NCBI GenBank assembly: GCA_009746045.1
Contig: RPFO01000041.1
Span: forward strand, 3,677,454-3,741,453
Direction: 5' to 3'
Length of the DNA stretch: 64,000 bases
Source of the DNA: Mesostigma viride
Lineage: Eukaryota > Streptophyta > Mesostigmatophyceae > Mesostigmatales > Mesostigmataceae
Shown: one piece after another, positions 10,880 through 22,300 of the stretch
Layout: each line of letters opens with the position of its first letter
Numbering within the stretch: position 1 is the first letter of the stretch
Program-made: the position numbers and the translations under genes
Notes under the pieces: generated by a model
What the model saw: the letters and a program-made list of their open reading frames with translations, nothing else
Database searches by the model: none
Told to the model about the DNA's origin: nothing

Positions 10880-13800
10880 ATGCGTCAAGGACAGACAGTC
10901 GATGAATTCATGGCCGAGGACCCTGACGACGGGTCGGCCAGTGGAGAGGATGCAGCACGCCAGTTTGCTAGAAATTATGACGAAGCAGTGGCCAGAGTCA
11001 AGGACGATACGCCATTGTACCCGGGATCTGAGAGCAAGGCCTTGATGTTTACATTGCAATTGCTGACGCTAATGGGGGAAAACTCATGCCCTCAGAGCTT
11101 TGCTGATGAGCTCTTCAAGCTGTTGGGAAACGTTCTCCCCGCGGGCAACACTCTGCCCGACAGTATCTGGAAGGCACGGAAAGTGATCAAAGGCTTGGGC
11201 TTGGGGTACCGTGTGTACGATGCCTGCCCATGCGAGGGTTACTTGTACAAGGACAAGATTACTAAGAGCTGCCCTCTTTGCAAGCTGTCGCGCTACGAGA
11301 CGTACACTGACAGAAACGGTGACATCGTCAACTCGCGGAAAGCGCATCGCCAGGTTAGGCACTTCCCCCTGATGGATCGGATTAGGGCCTGGTTCCGAGT
11401 CCCGGAAATGGCGGAAGCCCTTCAGTACGCTGCGAAACATGAAAACAGGGAGCCAGACTCATCCACGCGCGTTGTGGACGGCTTGAAAGGCAGGTTTGCA
11501 CTTGTTTCTACGCCTTCTGTTATGCAATGTGTGCCAAAGTATCAAGTTCGAGATTTTTCCTCTTGCGCTTATCTTTTGTTTGTACTGCTCTGATGGATAC
11601 CTTTCTTTTTACGTCTGGTGTTTCTTGTGCATGGACCTGTTCGTGCAGACAGCCGTGCCATCCAGCACATAAAGAACAACTGGGACTTTCGCAGCCAGCC
11701 GCGGAACACCATCTTCCTTCTGAATTTTGACGGAGTATGTCCAAGGTCTTTCATGGATACCCACAGCAGCTGGCCCGCGTTTGTTTCCTGTGTGAACTTG
11801 CCCGAGTGGGTGATGGTGAATGGGCGGTTTTGCCCTATGGTGCTTCTTGTGGGCGCCATGAAGGGGAAGGCACCCAAGAACATGACCATTTTTTTGGACT
11901 TGATCGCTGAGGACTTCCTGGTACTGTGGAAGGGGTATTACATTTGTGATGTGACGCTGGACGTGGCGGGTGTTTACACTACGACATTTGTGAGGTCCAT
12001 TCTTGCTGGCATAATTCACGACTACCCGGCATACTCCAAGTCCCTGAACATTCCAGATGCAGGGTACTATCAATGCGTCCTACATGGTGATGAGTGGCGT
12101 GGGGTTTTTATCTCAAATGGCCGTATCGTTCTCCTTGGCAATGACCGCATGTTTCCCGAGGGTGACCCCCGCCGGCCGGCTCACGCTCCTGTTGTTCAGG
12201 AGATGGACCATGCTGGCTACCTGAAGTACTGTGCTACGCTAAAAAAGCAGCCCGAGCCGTTTCTCAAGTTACCGTACTGGGTTCACCTGAAGATCCGTCA
12301 TTTTATTGACGAGTTCCATCTGTGTCCCAACAACTTCAAGCGGGTCATTCATTGCACAAGCGGTAATTGCTAAACATTTAATTGTATCATTTCATTGTGA
12401 TTGTTGCATGCATACATTGACTGTGGCCTATCTGTTCACATGGAAAGCTGATGTAATATTGTTTTGTTTTTTTTTTCTGTTTGTACTATGCAGGGAAGGC
12501 TATGGCGACCGGGTCACTTCGTGGCAGGCTGAAGGTCCTCGGTCTGAACCCGGAGCTGTGGCGGCCTGATGAAGACCCTCCACCGGAGGGAGACCCACCA
12601 CCGGAGGGAGACCCACCACCGGAGGGAGACCACCAAAGTCCACCGAAGAAAGGCCGCAAGAAGAAGAGGGCGCCAGCACCGCGCCCCGGGTTCCAGCTGA
12701 CGGCTGAGGAAAAGGCTGATATCAAGCGTAAGTGTGACATTGGGTTTTTATTTTTCCCGTAATTTGGAAATTTAATATGTAGGACTGACTATGGTCTGTG
12801 TGATTTACATAGGACTGACTATTTTTTTCGGCTGTCGTGTTACTACTATGTGTTATTTTTTTGCGTGTGGTTGTAATGCGCAGGTCTCGATGACATCATG
12901 GCGCATAGCCTACCCGACTACTTCACCGGCCGGATCAGTGGCTTGCTCTGCGATGCGAAGAGTACTGAAAAATCCAAGACGCGTGACAAGATCCTCTACT
13001 TTTGCAAGCAACTCCCGACCATCTTGCGTGGGCGGTTAGATGACGATGCACGGCAAGCATTTCTCCTTCAATCAGCGGCCTGGGACTTTGTGTTTTCTAG
13101 CGGCCCGGCGACTCAGCAGCAGTTGGATGACTGCGGCGAGATGTTTTTGCTTGCTGCTGTGGCGATGGAGCGTATAGCGCCAGCGTCTGAGATGGCAAAA
13201 TCTGTTCATATGATGGCCCACCTGGCCCAGCAAATCCCCTTGTTGGGTCGATGTGACACCCGCACCATGGCGTCGGGCGAGCGGATGATGGGGGCCATCA
13301 CGAAAGCTAAGCTGTCCAACGTCAATGTGGAGTGCTCCATGGACGGAGCATATCGCAAGTCTGAGGCGCTGACCCATCTGGCCTATCACATGGTGAAAAC
13401 CGGGATGGTAAGTACACGCTAGTGACCGATTTTTTTTTTTAATGGATTTGTGTGCAGATTTAGTGTTATGTACGCGCTGCTTGTGGCCGGTCTTGTGCTG
13501 CATGCAGCTAATTTCTGTGCATATTTGTGTGCGCTGCTTGCAATGTCTTGTTTGCTTTCTTTTTTTTCTTTCAGCCAAAAGACCGCTACTACATCTGGGA
13601 CGTCATCCACGCAGACCCGTCCAAGAAGGTCGAGTTGGGGGGGCGCAGCCGCAAGAAGAATTTCTACACTTTCACCGCCGCGGAATCTGATGAAGTGGGC
13701 GCGATTTTGTTGGAGTATGCGCTGCCCAATGCGGAGTACAAAGATCCCGAAGTCAACGGCGATGAGGCCTACTGGTAAGACGCCGCTGTCCTATTATTGT

Positions 13801-14959
13801 AAGTTGCTATTCTTTGAGCTGATTTTCTTTCAGTATATATGGAACTTCATCTGATTTCCAAGGACTACTGCCGTTATTCTAATTTTTTTTTTCTTGCATT
13901 GCTATCTTGCTTTGTATACGATGTGCATGCAGGCGGCCCTTGTGCAGCGACCTCTCATGGCTCAAAGACTGGATCGGACTCAACCAGCAGCCGCTGGTCC
14001 CGGAGCTTGTCCAGGCTGCAGCAGCCGGCGTGCAGCTCAAGGCTGAGGAGTATGATAGGGTGCACTTGTACGGTTTCAATTACCGGACAAAAGAAGCTGA
14101 CAGGAAGCAAGCATGGCGGACTGCAAACTGTGGTGTAGCCTACCATAAGGAGGGAAGCAGCACTCAGTACGGCTACCTGACCCACATTCTCGTGGCGAAG
14201 CTGGTGCAGCCGGTGGGGCAGTGGACTCAACAGCTTGTGCTGAGAGTAGAGCTTTTCGATGCATCGGAGGTGGCTTACATTCGGGATCAACGCTTGGTGT
14301 TGGTCCGCAGCGCCGAGGCACCACGCACGGCAAAGCTAGTGTGGCCAACATCTGTTAGCTCTGTTGGGTTTGTGCTGGACCCACGGCATCAGCCCCAGCT
14401 TTCGGTCATTCACTGCAAGCTGCCCCGTCACCTGGCAACCGGGTGGGCTTTGGAGAACGAGTTTTTCCAAAGCACGGCGACAAGGTGGCAGGAAGACATC
14501 AGGTACTTCCCACCTGAGCCGCCCGCTGAACGGCCGCCCGCTGAACCGCCGCCCGCTGATCCGTCGCCCGCGCCATCAAGCACGGCGGCACGACCTTCAC
14601 GCGCAGCCCCGCCGCGCAAGAAAAAGAAGCCGCCCGATGAACGGCAGCCCGCGCCGGCAACCACGGCGGCAGGACCTTCACGCGCAGCCCCGCCTCGCAA
14701 GAAAAAGAAGCCGCCCGCTGAACGGCAGCCCGCGCCGGCAACCACGGCGGCAGAACCCTCACGCGCAGCCCCGCCTCGCAAGAGAAAGAAGAAATCTGAG
14801 GCTTTGGCGCCTGCATCACACAAGGGGAAGGAGCCCATGCCCCCGTTGCGCACAAGTGCACGCGCGCGCACGGTCAGGGACTATAGAGAACAAACCACGA
14901 GCAACGAGGGGAATGACAGTGATTTTAACGGTAGTGATGCCAAGGATGATTCTGATTGA
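10880..14959 (+). CDS. CACTA transposase (TNP2-like, Transposase_21)
   Basis: Six exons with agreeing phases: 10880-11493, 11653-12362, 12494-12727, 12884-13407, 13575-13774 and 13933-14959; together 1,102 codons plus stop. Introns are 131-167 bp and GT-AG. N-terminal blocks match TNP2: GLGLGYRVYDACPC.., CPLCKLSRYE, VRHFPLMDRIRAWF. Exon 2 has the catalytic-core landmarks: PRNTIFLLNFDGVCPRSF, SSWPAFVSCVNLPEWVM and AGIIHDYPAYSKSLN. Exon 4 resembles the DUF4218 part (HMMAHLAQQIPLLG, then SGERMMGAITKAKL). Exon 6 resembles DUF4216 (YGYLTHILVAKLVQ, LRVELFDAS). The C-terminus is a proline- and lysine-rich tail with three repeats of RKKKKPP type, probably nuclear localisation signals, and an acidic end. 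It would excise and insert the element at the CACTA ends. An upstream exon cannot be excluded. Confidence 0.88.
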
Positions 14960-15094
14960 TGCTGCTGCGCCAGCATTTTGCGGCCTCATTAGATGCTGCT
15001 CACAAGTGTAATCATGCCGATATTATGTTGAATAAAGATGCATCACTCATTGTTTGGGCCTAAACTGACTTGTTGTTGGTTCAGCCCTTGTGTT

Positions 15095-15345
15095 TTTTAC
15101 CACTTTTGTGCTCGTCGTGGTGTTCTTTTTACCACTTTAGCCACTTTTTATCACTTTTTACCACTTTTACTGCTTTTTACTGCTTTTTACTGCTTTTTAC
15201 TGCTTTTTACGGCTTTTTACGGCTTTTTACGGCTTTTTACGGCTTTTTACGGCTTTTTACTCCTTGTGGGTGGTAAAAAGTGGTAAAAAGTGATAAAAAG
15301 TGATAAAAAGTGATAAAAAGTGATAAAAGTGGTATTTTTTACCAC
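15095..15345. repeat. CACTA right subterminal repeats
   Basis: An array of TTTTTACCACTT, then a regular run of TACTGCTTTT and TACGGCTTTT 10-mers, then GTGATAAAAA units. It is the counterpart of the left array at 2762-3078. The TACGGCTTTT block looks like a recently amplified variant unit. The array also allows local fold-back between its left (TTTTACCAC) and right (GTGGTAAAA) halves. Confidence 0.75.
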
Positions 15346-15349
15346 CCCC

Positions 15350-15361
15350 GAGTTCCTAGTG
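15350..15361 (-). repeat. CACTA right terminal inverted repeat
   Basis: GAGTTCCTAGTG, exact inverse of the left end at 2746-2757. It is followed by CC, the second copy of the presumed 2-bp target duplication. Confidence 0.9.
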
Positions 15362-16380
15362 CCGGTCGCAGCCCCCAGCATTCAGCTCCATCGCCTACAG
15401 AGAGGTCGGTGGGCCCAAGCTTAATACGGTGAAGGCCCCACCGATGCCTACCTTCAAGAATGTACCCAAGCTGCACGCGGACATGAAACCGCGAGAGGTT
15501 GACGAATGGGGGCGCAGGTGGCAACAGCAGCATACCGTCTGGTGCAACCACCACAGTTGGGAACTTGCCACATGCGATCTGATCCCGCATGTTGTCAACA
15601 CCTGCATGGATCCTTCGGTGGTGAGCATCCTGAACAGTCTGTGAGAGCATCGCATCCCAGTCGTACCCGCAAACCGTGGAGGAGTTGATGGACCGGGTGC
15701 GCCGCAAGCTAGTGCCCCCAGATGCGGTAATCCACGAGCGACTCGCCTTCGGCAAGCTGCGCCAGGGGACAACTCCGTATCGCGAGTTCCTGTCCAAGTT
15801 TGAGTCCAACGCCGCCTACCTGACAGACATGACCTGGTACGAGTACAAGATCCGGTTCATTGAGGCCCTCAGTCCCGAGCTGCAGGATGAGGTACTGAAG
15901 CACTACGCTGAGGTCCCCTGGGATGAGTGGGATATCCTGAAAATCCAGCGGTATCTTCTGCAGGTGGCCGACGTCGTGGCTCGCGGGCGCGCACCATCGG
16001 TGCGTCGTTTCTTCCGATCAGGTCCCCCGCACGACGGCGAGGAGAACGATGACTCCCCCGATGACCTGGAGGACGGGAACGCTGACGGCATGGCCTCAAC
16101 GCCATCGACGCGAGTAAAGCCCGTTGCTTCATGTGCTTTGAGGTGGGTCACCTCAAGCGCGACTGCCCCAAACTCCGTAGCAGGCACACTGGACGTGGCA
16201 CGGGGGAGACCGAGCCCAGGTTTTCAGGCCCGGCGTTCGGCAGTCGCCCGGACTCCTCCGGCCCAAGGGACAAGCCCCGCAACGCGGACGAGCGGGCGCC
16301 AGCAGGCCTGGCAGTTCACGACTCAGCACCAGCAGCCGCGGCCGCCAGCGATTCATGAGTTCTACCAAGGGCGTGCTGCG
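15362..16380 (+). pseudogene. Retrotransposon gag, 3' part with zinc knuckle
   Basis: Continuation of the gag begun at 2499. Frame 15363-15641 runs through VKAPPMPTFKNVPKLHAD and EWGRRWQQQH to a stop at 15642-15644. The frame then changes near 15640 (SIASQSYPQTVEELMDRV), and 15676-16100 holds the gag core (YREFLSKFESNAAYL, then WYEYKIRFIEALSPELQ). A further frame change near 16100 leads to the CCHC knuckle CFEVGHLKRDCP near 16131-16166. The order capsid-like core, acidic linker, zinc knuckle is that of Ty3/Gypsy-type gag. Two frame breaks and the CACTA insertion make it non-functional. Confidence 0.75.
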
Positions 16381-16859
16381 CGCGGTCATTGAGATCGAGG
16401 CTCACTGACTAGCCTCCGGACAACGTGCGACCTTTGAGTCACCAGCAGTGGCCGGTTACGAGTTTGCCGCTGGGAGTATACTATAAAATATATTAGTCTA
16501 TTTAATTAATAATTATATTTTTATAATATGTTCACTCCGGTGCGCTTTTCCAGTCCTAGTGGCTGGCCACCTTAGCCATTCTGAGAATGCCCACCTGTGT
16601 AGGGCAAGGGGGGTGTCTGTTTTGCCCCACACATGTACCAAATACCAAGGGTGCATTGGTCCTGCACAGTAGCAGGTCACCCTGTTATCATGATGTCAGT
16701 AGTAAGGGGGGTGTTTGGAATCATACACTGACCCCATGCATAGACACCGTTGGCGGTAATGGGAAATTACTATTAGGCGTCTAGCACTAGTAGTTTTATA
16801 TAGGGTACCGTTGGCGGTAATGGGATATTTTATATATGAGAATGTAATAATATATTCAG
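16381..16859. other. AT-rich insertion or spacer between gag and protease
   Basis: No coding potential. A very AT-rich part (about 16480-16530) is followed by two direct copies of ACCGTTGGCGGTAATGGGA at 16747 and 16807, 60 bp apart. It separates zinc knuckle and protease motifs that are normally close, so it may be a small insertion. Confidence 0.35.
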
Positions 16860-17259
16860 ACACGGCCAACCAACCGTCATGGATGTCAAGTTTTTGGTCG
16901 ACACAGGCGCTCCCACGTCCTTCATCAACGCGGCACTGGTGCGCCGGCTGGGCCTGACGCCCAGCCCCCACACCGGACGGCCGTGCATCTGACCCACTCG
17001 GATGGTCGCCAACACCAATCGCCCGGTCTGGCAGATATCAAAGGTGTGCTGCAAGGCACCCCATTCGACCTGGCTGCGACCATCGCACCACTGGGCGCAG
17101 CGGACATCATCATTGGGCTCGACTTTGGACGCGCAGGATGTGGACATTCGCGTGCGCCGGCGAGTAGTTTGGTTTCCCGATGGTTCCTTTTGGTGCCCTG
17201 ACAGCGAGTATAGGGCACATAGCATTACACACGAGCGCCCGGCGGTCCAGCATCCTTGA
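16860..17259 (+). pseudogene. Retropepsin remnant of the same LTR retrotransposon
   Basis: The frame at 16879 reads MDVKFLVDTGAPTSFIN, the DTGA active-site motif of retroviral-type aspartic proteases, followed by ALVRRLGL. A different frame near 17090-17125 reads GAADIIIGLDFG, the usual C-terminal flap-and-helix block (DVILGMDWL type). Frame changes in between show decay. No reverse transcriptase follows, so pol is truncated or displaced. Confidence 0.7.
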
Positions 17260-17830
17260 CTCCTTGGCAGTAATTGGACGATCGCGTGGACGCGTCGTCC
17301 CCGGGGGAAGGGGAGGGGTCGCAGGGCGTATGAAACCAGATGGCTACTAATAATACCATATACTTCTTTACTATACCTACCTTTTATATACTAAGTACTT
17401 GTACTGGTCCACTACACTTCTTTATGATACCATACTCTTCTTAATTAATTATATCTATCTCCTGTATGATCGGCACGGTTCGGCTTTGGATCGAGCCGAC
17501 CATCTATGTAGGAATCCACCGCAGCCGCGCGTGGATCCGACGACCCTTCTACTGCCATGCCAGGGATCGATGCGCAGCCGCGCGTGGATCCGACGACCCT
17601 TCTACTGCCATGCCAGGGATCGATGCGCCAGCGTGCGGATTTTATATATATTCGATATTCTCTATTTTCTATATAATATATTTTCTCCATGCTATATTCT
17701 CTATGGGATAATCTGCAAGTGGTGGTGGGCTTGAACGGGTCGTCCCGAAGAGGATCGACCACGTCAGGCACTCAGCACCGCATGTGCACATGGTCCTGGC
17801 CTTTTTGGACATGGGCTCACCGGATGCTTG
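17260..17830. other. Non-coding, AT-rich; probable LINE 5' region
   Basis: No credible gene. It is AT-rich from 17340 to 17470 and from 17640 to 17700. It holds a perfect 53-bp tandem duplication (17521-17626). The stretch 17700-17830 may be the 5' UTR or a frame-broken start of the LINE ORF1 (a local reading HMVLAFLDMG near 17785 is out of frame with ORF1). Confidence 0.35.
17521..17626 (+). repeat. Tandem duplication, 2 x 53 bp
   Basis: 17521-17573 is repeated exactly at 17574-17626. The unit starts GCAGCCGCGCG and ends ATCGATGC. It could be promoter-like 5' repeats of the LINE or a chance duplication. Confidence 0.85.
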
Positions 17831-19363
17831 ATGATTCTACTACTAAGGCGTCCGTACCGAGGCATCTCCGTGCGGGATGGGACATCTGCCGGGCGTTCAG
17901 GCCAGGTGATTCAAGGTCTCAAGGGCCACCCCAACGTTGAGATCTGTTTCTTTACTCCGGAGACAGCCAAATCGGTCCTGGACACCCTCACAACGGTTAA
18001 CTCCCACCCTGGGGTCACCGTGGGCGGCACATTTATCCCGGTACGATATTGGCGCCATACAGACCTGGCGGGGACATACCACTTGACCCTGCACAACGTC
18101 CCTGGCTGGATCCGGACTCGAGAGACCCTGCATGAAATCTTTAAGCCCTACGGATCGCTTCATGGGTTGAACCTGCCCAACAAGGCGGAGGACCTTCCTC
18201 GCACGGGTGGTGGCAACTCCTACCAAGCCTACAGCATCGTCTGCAGCTACACGCCCCGGTTCGAACCGGACCAAGGGCTAGGACTGAACGGCACTGGGCA
18301 GATCTATGGGTGCCCCGGCGGCTATTCCGGCACCTCGCCACGCTGCCTACCGGACATTCTGCAAATCCCCATCATGGAGTTCGACATTGCTAAGCTGGCT
18401 GACTCTCGGGTGACTACCCAAATCAACATGGAACCGCTGCTATGTATCACCTGCATGCGCACGCGTGAACATTTATCCAACGCGTGCCCAGAGGCCCTCA
18501 GGCTTGCAGCTGCCAAGCAACAGCGGCTCGGTGGCCTGCAAACCGAGCAGGACCCAGCGGCGCCCCCAGAGGCGGTCCCACCGTACGTGCTCATCAACCG
18601 CTACATCATGGGCGGCTACAGCGAATGGGATCTGCAACAACTCGACATCCCCAAGGACGCCTCGGTGGGCAGCCACCTCTACCCATACATCACCTCGGCC
18701 AATCAACCCAACAAGGTACTCTGCACCGTCGCTGCGGATAACAGCCCCAGCTTGTTGATGCACAAGCCCATGGGGGCTAGGACAGGGCGGCCACTTGACA
18801 TCTGGACGGAAACGGAGGACTTTCTCAAACGTAACCAGCTCGACACGCTTGTACAAGTCTCCCGAAACGCGCGCCGGCTGTCCATCATGTTAGACGCTTC
18901 AACTGACTACCGCCCCAGGGCTGGCACCATCTATATCCTGAAAACACTAGTGCCATGTCTCACATCCAAGGAAGGAGACTTCGCAACAGCCGGGGCTCGC
19001 TGGGTCTGGACCAACGAGGAGGCCGCACTGAAATCCATCGGGGTTACGTCGGCCCAACTCAAGAGCATCCTCCGACGCGTCCCCGGGGCGAACTACGTGG
19101 ATCCCCCGGGAGCGCACAACCAGCCGTCACCGTCTGATCCGGCGGCACGGCTGCCGGCCCTACCCCATGATCTCGACATGATGCCCTCCTCAACTGGCTC
19201 TTTCGAGGAAGCGACAGCGCAGGACGACCCCTCGGCCAAACGGGCAGCCAACGGTCACCACAGCCGACGCAACCAAGCGGGCGCGTGCATCGTCTTCCAA
19301 GGCATGAGAGGTACGCCAACGCTCGCATCCTTCTGCATTCTCTCTCCTTCTACTATCTTATGA
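17831..19363 (+). CDS. LINE ORF1 protein (RNA-binding, zinc knuckle)
   Basis: Runs 510 codons from the ATG at 17831. The region around residues 70-130 (TYHLTLHNVPGW, ETLHEIFKPYGSLHGLNLP) resembles an RRM-like fold, and a CCHC-like knuckle CITCMRTREHLSNAC (CX2CX5HX4C) sits near residues 205-220. The C-terminal third is Pro/Ser/Ala-rich with a basic stretch. Such proteins coat LINE RNA and form the ribonucleoprotein used for target-primed reverse transcription. The stop TGA at 19361-19363 overlaps the ORF2 start. The true start could be upstream if the 5' frame is broken. Confidence 0.75.
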   Translation: MILLLRRPYRGISVRDGTSAGRSGQVIQGLKGHPNVEICFFTPETAKSVLDTLTTVNSHPGVTVGGTFIPVRYWRHTDLAGTYHLTLHNVPGWIRTRETLHEIFKPYGSLHGLNLPNKAEDLPRTGGGNSYQAYSIVCSYTPRFEPDQGLGLNGTGQIYGCPGGYSGTSPRCLPDILQIPIMEFDIAKLADSRVTTQINMEPLLCITCMRTREHLSNACPEALRLAAAKQQRLGGLQTEQDPAAPPEAVPPYVLINRYIMGGYSEWDLQQLDIPKDASVGSHLYPYITSANQPNKVLCTVAADNSPSLLMHKPMGARTGRPLDIWTETEDFLKRNQLDTLVQVSRNARRLSIMLDASTDYRPRAGTIYILKTLVPCLTSKEGDFATAGARWVWTNEEAALKSIGVTSAQLKSILRRVPGANYVDPPGAHNQPSPSDPAARLPALPHDLDMMPSSTGSFEEATAQDDPSAKRAANGHHSRRNQAGACIVFQGMRGTPTLASFCILSPSTIL

Positions 19364-22300
19364 GTCAACTTACTATAATATCTTGGAACGTTCAGGGTTT
19401 AAATACTTATGGTGTTCGCACCCAGGGACAGTCTAAAATATCTGCGCTCCAGGCACAACTAGCCAGTATCACTCAACCCTATGTCGGCCCATCTCATGAA
19501 ATCTGGGTAGGCCTACAAGAACATAAATTTCCTGGAATAGACGCCAAAGCGCTACAATCCTTTACAAGACGCACCCCAGACATGGAACGCAGATGGGCAT
19601 GGGCACGGGGGACTAGTGGAGGCACTGCATTGCTACAATATCGACGTCCGCCACACCCTCATGTTCAACTGCACCCATGGGCCCAGCACATAGATACTGC
19701 TCCCAACACATGGCAGGGTCGCTGGACCCGGCAATGCATCTCCTGGGGCGGTAAGACTGGCTATATTATATCGGTATATGCCCCCAACGAACACTCTGAC
19801 CGTATAAAATTTTTTGATGATTTGTTTGCTATGGTTGCCCCCCTCCTGGACCAATCTCATGAGGTCATACTAATGGGTGACTTTAATGTTGACCTAGACC
19901 ATGGCCTTGGGCTTGAGACGACCTCGTTAGCCAACCACCTCACACGCCTCTCACTACAGGATGTTATCAAACCTCGCGACCATCTGCATACTCGCGAGTC
20001 CACTCGTCAGGGCACCCGCATCACTAGCCGTCTAGACTACATATTTATGTCACCCTTTTGGGCATCCCTCATTTGTCACGCAGAGGTCATACGCTCCACA
20101 GTTTTTTCTGATCACTACCCCTGCCTTCTCACCATGGTGTATCACTCCAGCCCCCCTAGAGGACCAGGCGTCCCTCGCCTCAATAAAAAGCTGCTGGCTG
20201 ACCCCGCCTTTCGCACCCTAGTCCGAGAACAATGGCGGGACTGGAAAACTAAGCAAGTAGACTACCCAAGCACTACGCTCTGGATGCAAGCATGCCTCTC
20301 GCACATCCTTGACTCCTCTAAGGCATACGATCTAGAACAACGCCGCATAAAAGGCAAAGACTACAATTACTACAAACGAGTTATTACTATGTTGCAATCC
20401 AAACCCCGCCTAGCCCCGCACGAGTTAACACGACTGCAATTGTGCCAGACTGAGATGGATAAGCTACGCCTTGAACGCCACGCAGAAGCCCTAGATGTGG
20501 AAAATACATGGTGGCATGTCAAAGGTGAACGAATGAATAAGGAATTCTTTGCATTTATCCCACCCCCGCGCTCACAAACCACCATCACTGAAATTACAGA
20601 CGAGACTGGCACCCATACCACCCCTCAAGACATCCTACAATCTGGACATGCTTTTTTCTCCACCCTGTTCCGGACAGAACCCGACCCCTCTGCAAATACA
20701 GCCACACAAAAAATCCTCGATGCTATTCCCCACCGCCTCTCTCCGTCACAACAAGCTCTACTAGACGCCAGCCCCACTATGGAAGAAACATCTCTAGCAC
20801 TTCAACATCTCAAAACCGGTAGCGCACCTGGTGCAGATGGCCTTCCAGTAGAGTTTTTTAAAACGTTCTGGCCCCTCATAGGCAGGGATCTCTACCAATG
20901 CATCCTGGAAATCTGGAACACCGAAACTGTTGTGGGCCAGTGGTCGGAAACAATCCTCATCCTCTTACACAAAAAAGGGGATAAAACAAGTTGGAAAAAT
21001 TATAGACCCATTCGCATGCTCACAGTCCCTTACAAACTAGCCAGCAAACTCTTGCAACGCCGTTTCTATAGTGTACTAGATAATCTGATCGGCCCGGAAC
21101 AAGTTGGATTCAGGTCCAACCTACACATCAGCGACAGCATCACCATGATCATGGACATTGTTGATGACGCATGGCGCAACAATATTATAGGTCTTATTTT
21201 ATTTTGGGATTTTGAAAAGGCATTCGACCGCATATGTTGGAAATACCTCGAGGCTATACTACACGGGCTTGGTTTTGGACCTAAACTTATTAAGGTCAGT
21301 CTAGGCATGATCAAATCCCTCACTTGGCACCTACTAATTAATGGACATAAATCCCAAATAGGCCATAGCACACGCTCCCTCCCACAAGGCGACTGTCTCT
21401 CTCCCCTTCTCTTTTTGCTCGCTCACGCTGGCCTCTTCTTTCTTCATCAACAGGACAGCCGTATTCAAGGCTACCCCATCCCTCACCACACACGTGGTCT
21501 GTTTCAAACTGCCTACGCCGATGACACTACTAACATTTGCACCTCCCTGCGTGATGTTGATGCTGTGCTTGACAATATATCTACATACTGTACCGCCTCC
21601 CAACAACGCTGCAACGTGCAAAAGTCCACGGGCTTGCATATTGGCAGAACAACCAACCCGACTCTCCAACCTACTAACCTGGCGGTGACATGGGTCCCGC
21701 CAGGAGGATACCACCTTTTGCATAACTGCCCTATCGGTCGGACAGCCGAAGGGAGGTTATTGGAAGTCAAAACCTTTCTATACGACGAATCACAACAACT
21801 GGGCAAACTTACTGGTGTACAACAGGTGGCCAACCGCTGGGCTGGCGTACACCGCCTCAGCCTCCGGGGCAAGGTCCTCGTCACGAACCAGCTGCTGTTC
21901 TCCAAGCTGCTGTACTTCGGTCAGGCCCACCCACCGGATGAACACACCGTGTCTCTTATTCAACGACTGGGGCATAACTTTGTTTGGAAAAAATCGAGCG
22001 ATCTCAGCCGCCAGGTACACGGATGGATCAGAGAGTCAATGTCTTTTATGCCGTGGCCTCTTGGAGGACTAGGCTTACACAATATGCAATGGCGTTTATG
22101 GTCTGTGTATGCCAAACAAGTTATCTCTGCCCACATTGGTGTCAACACACACCCTGGATGTCTTCTGGCACGTGTAACCCTCTCACGTCTTACTCATCAC
22201 TCCAATGGTATTTCCTGGCACTCTGGAGCCGCACTGCTTACTGCTCGCCTCCCCTCCCCGAAGCTCACCAGAGGTCTTCCTTGGTACTGGGCTCGTATAT

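Larger units (their letters stand above)
2746..15361 (+). mobile_element. CACTA (En/Spm) DNA transposon, apparently complete
   Basis: The element begins CACTAGGAACTC at 2746 and ends with its exact inverse GAGTTCCTAGTG at 15361. Direct CC (2744-2745 and 15362-15363) flanks it. Just inside both ends lie arrays of a TGGTAAAA-type motif in opposite orientation, as expected for CACTA subterminal repeats. It carries a TNP2-like transposase gene (10880-14959, plus) and a second gene in divergent orientation (7720-9979, minus), matching the two-gene TNPD/TNPA organisation of the superfamily. Both genes keep open frames after splicing, so it may be autonomous or recently active. About 4 kb of the left arm is another element inserted at TTAA. 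It sits inside a retrotransposon gag ORF. Confidence 0.9.

Noticed and set aside
2743-15364. 3-bp target duplication (CCC/CCG) for the CACTA insertion
   Set aside because: The copies differ at one base, and removing 3 bp would break the gag frame; a 2-bp CC duplication is exact and keeps the frame.
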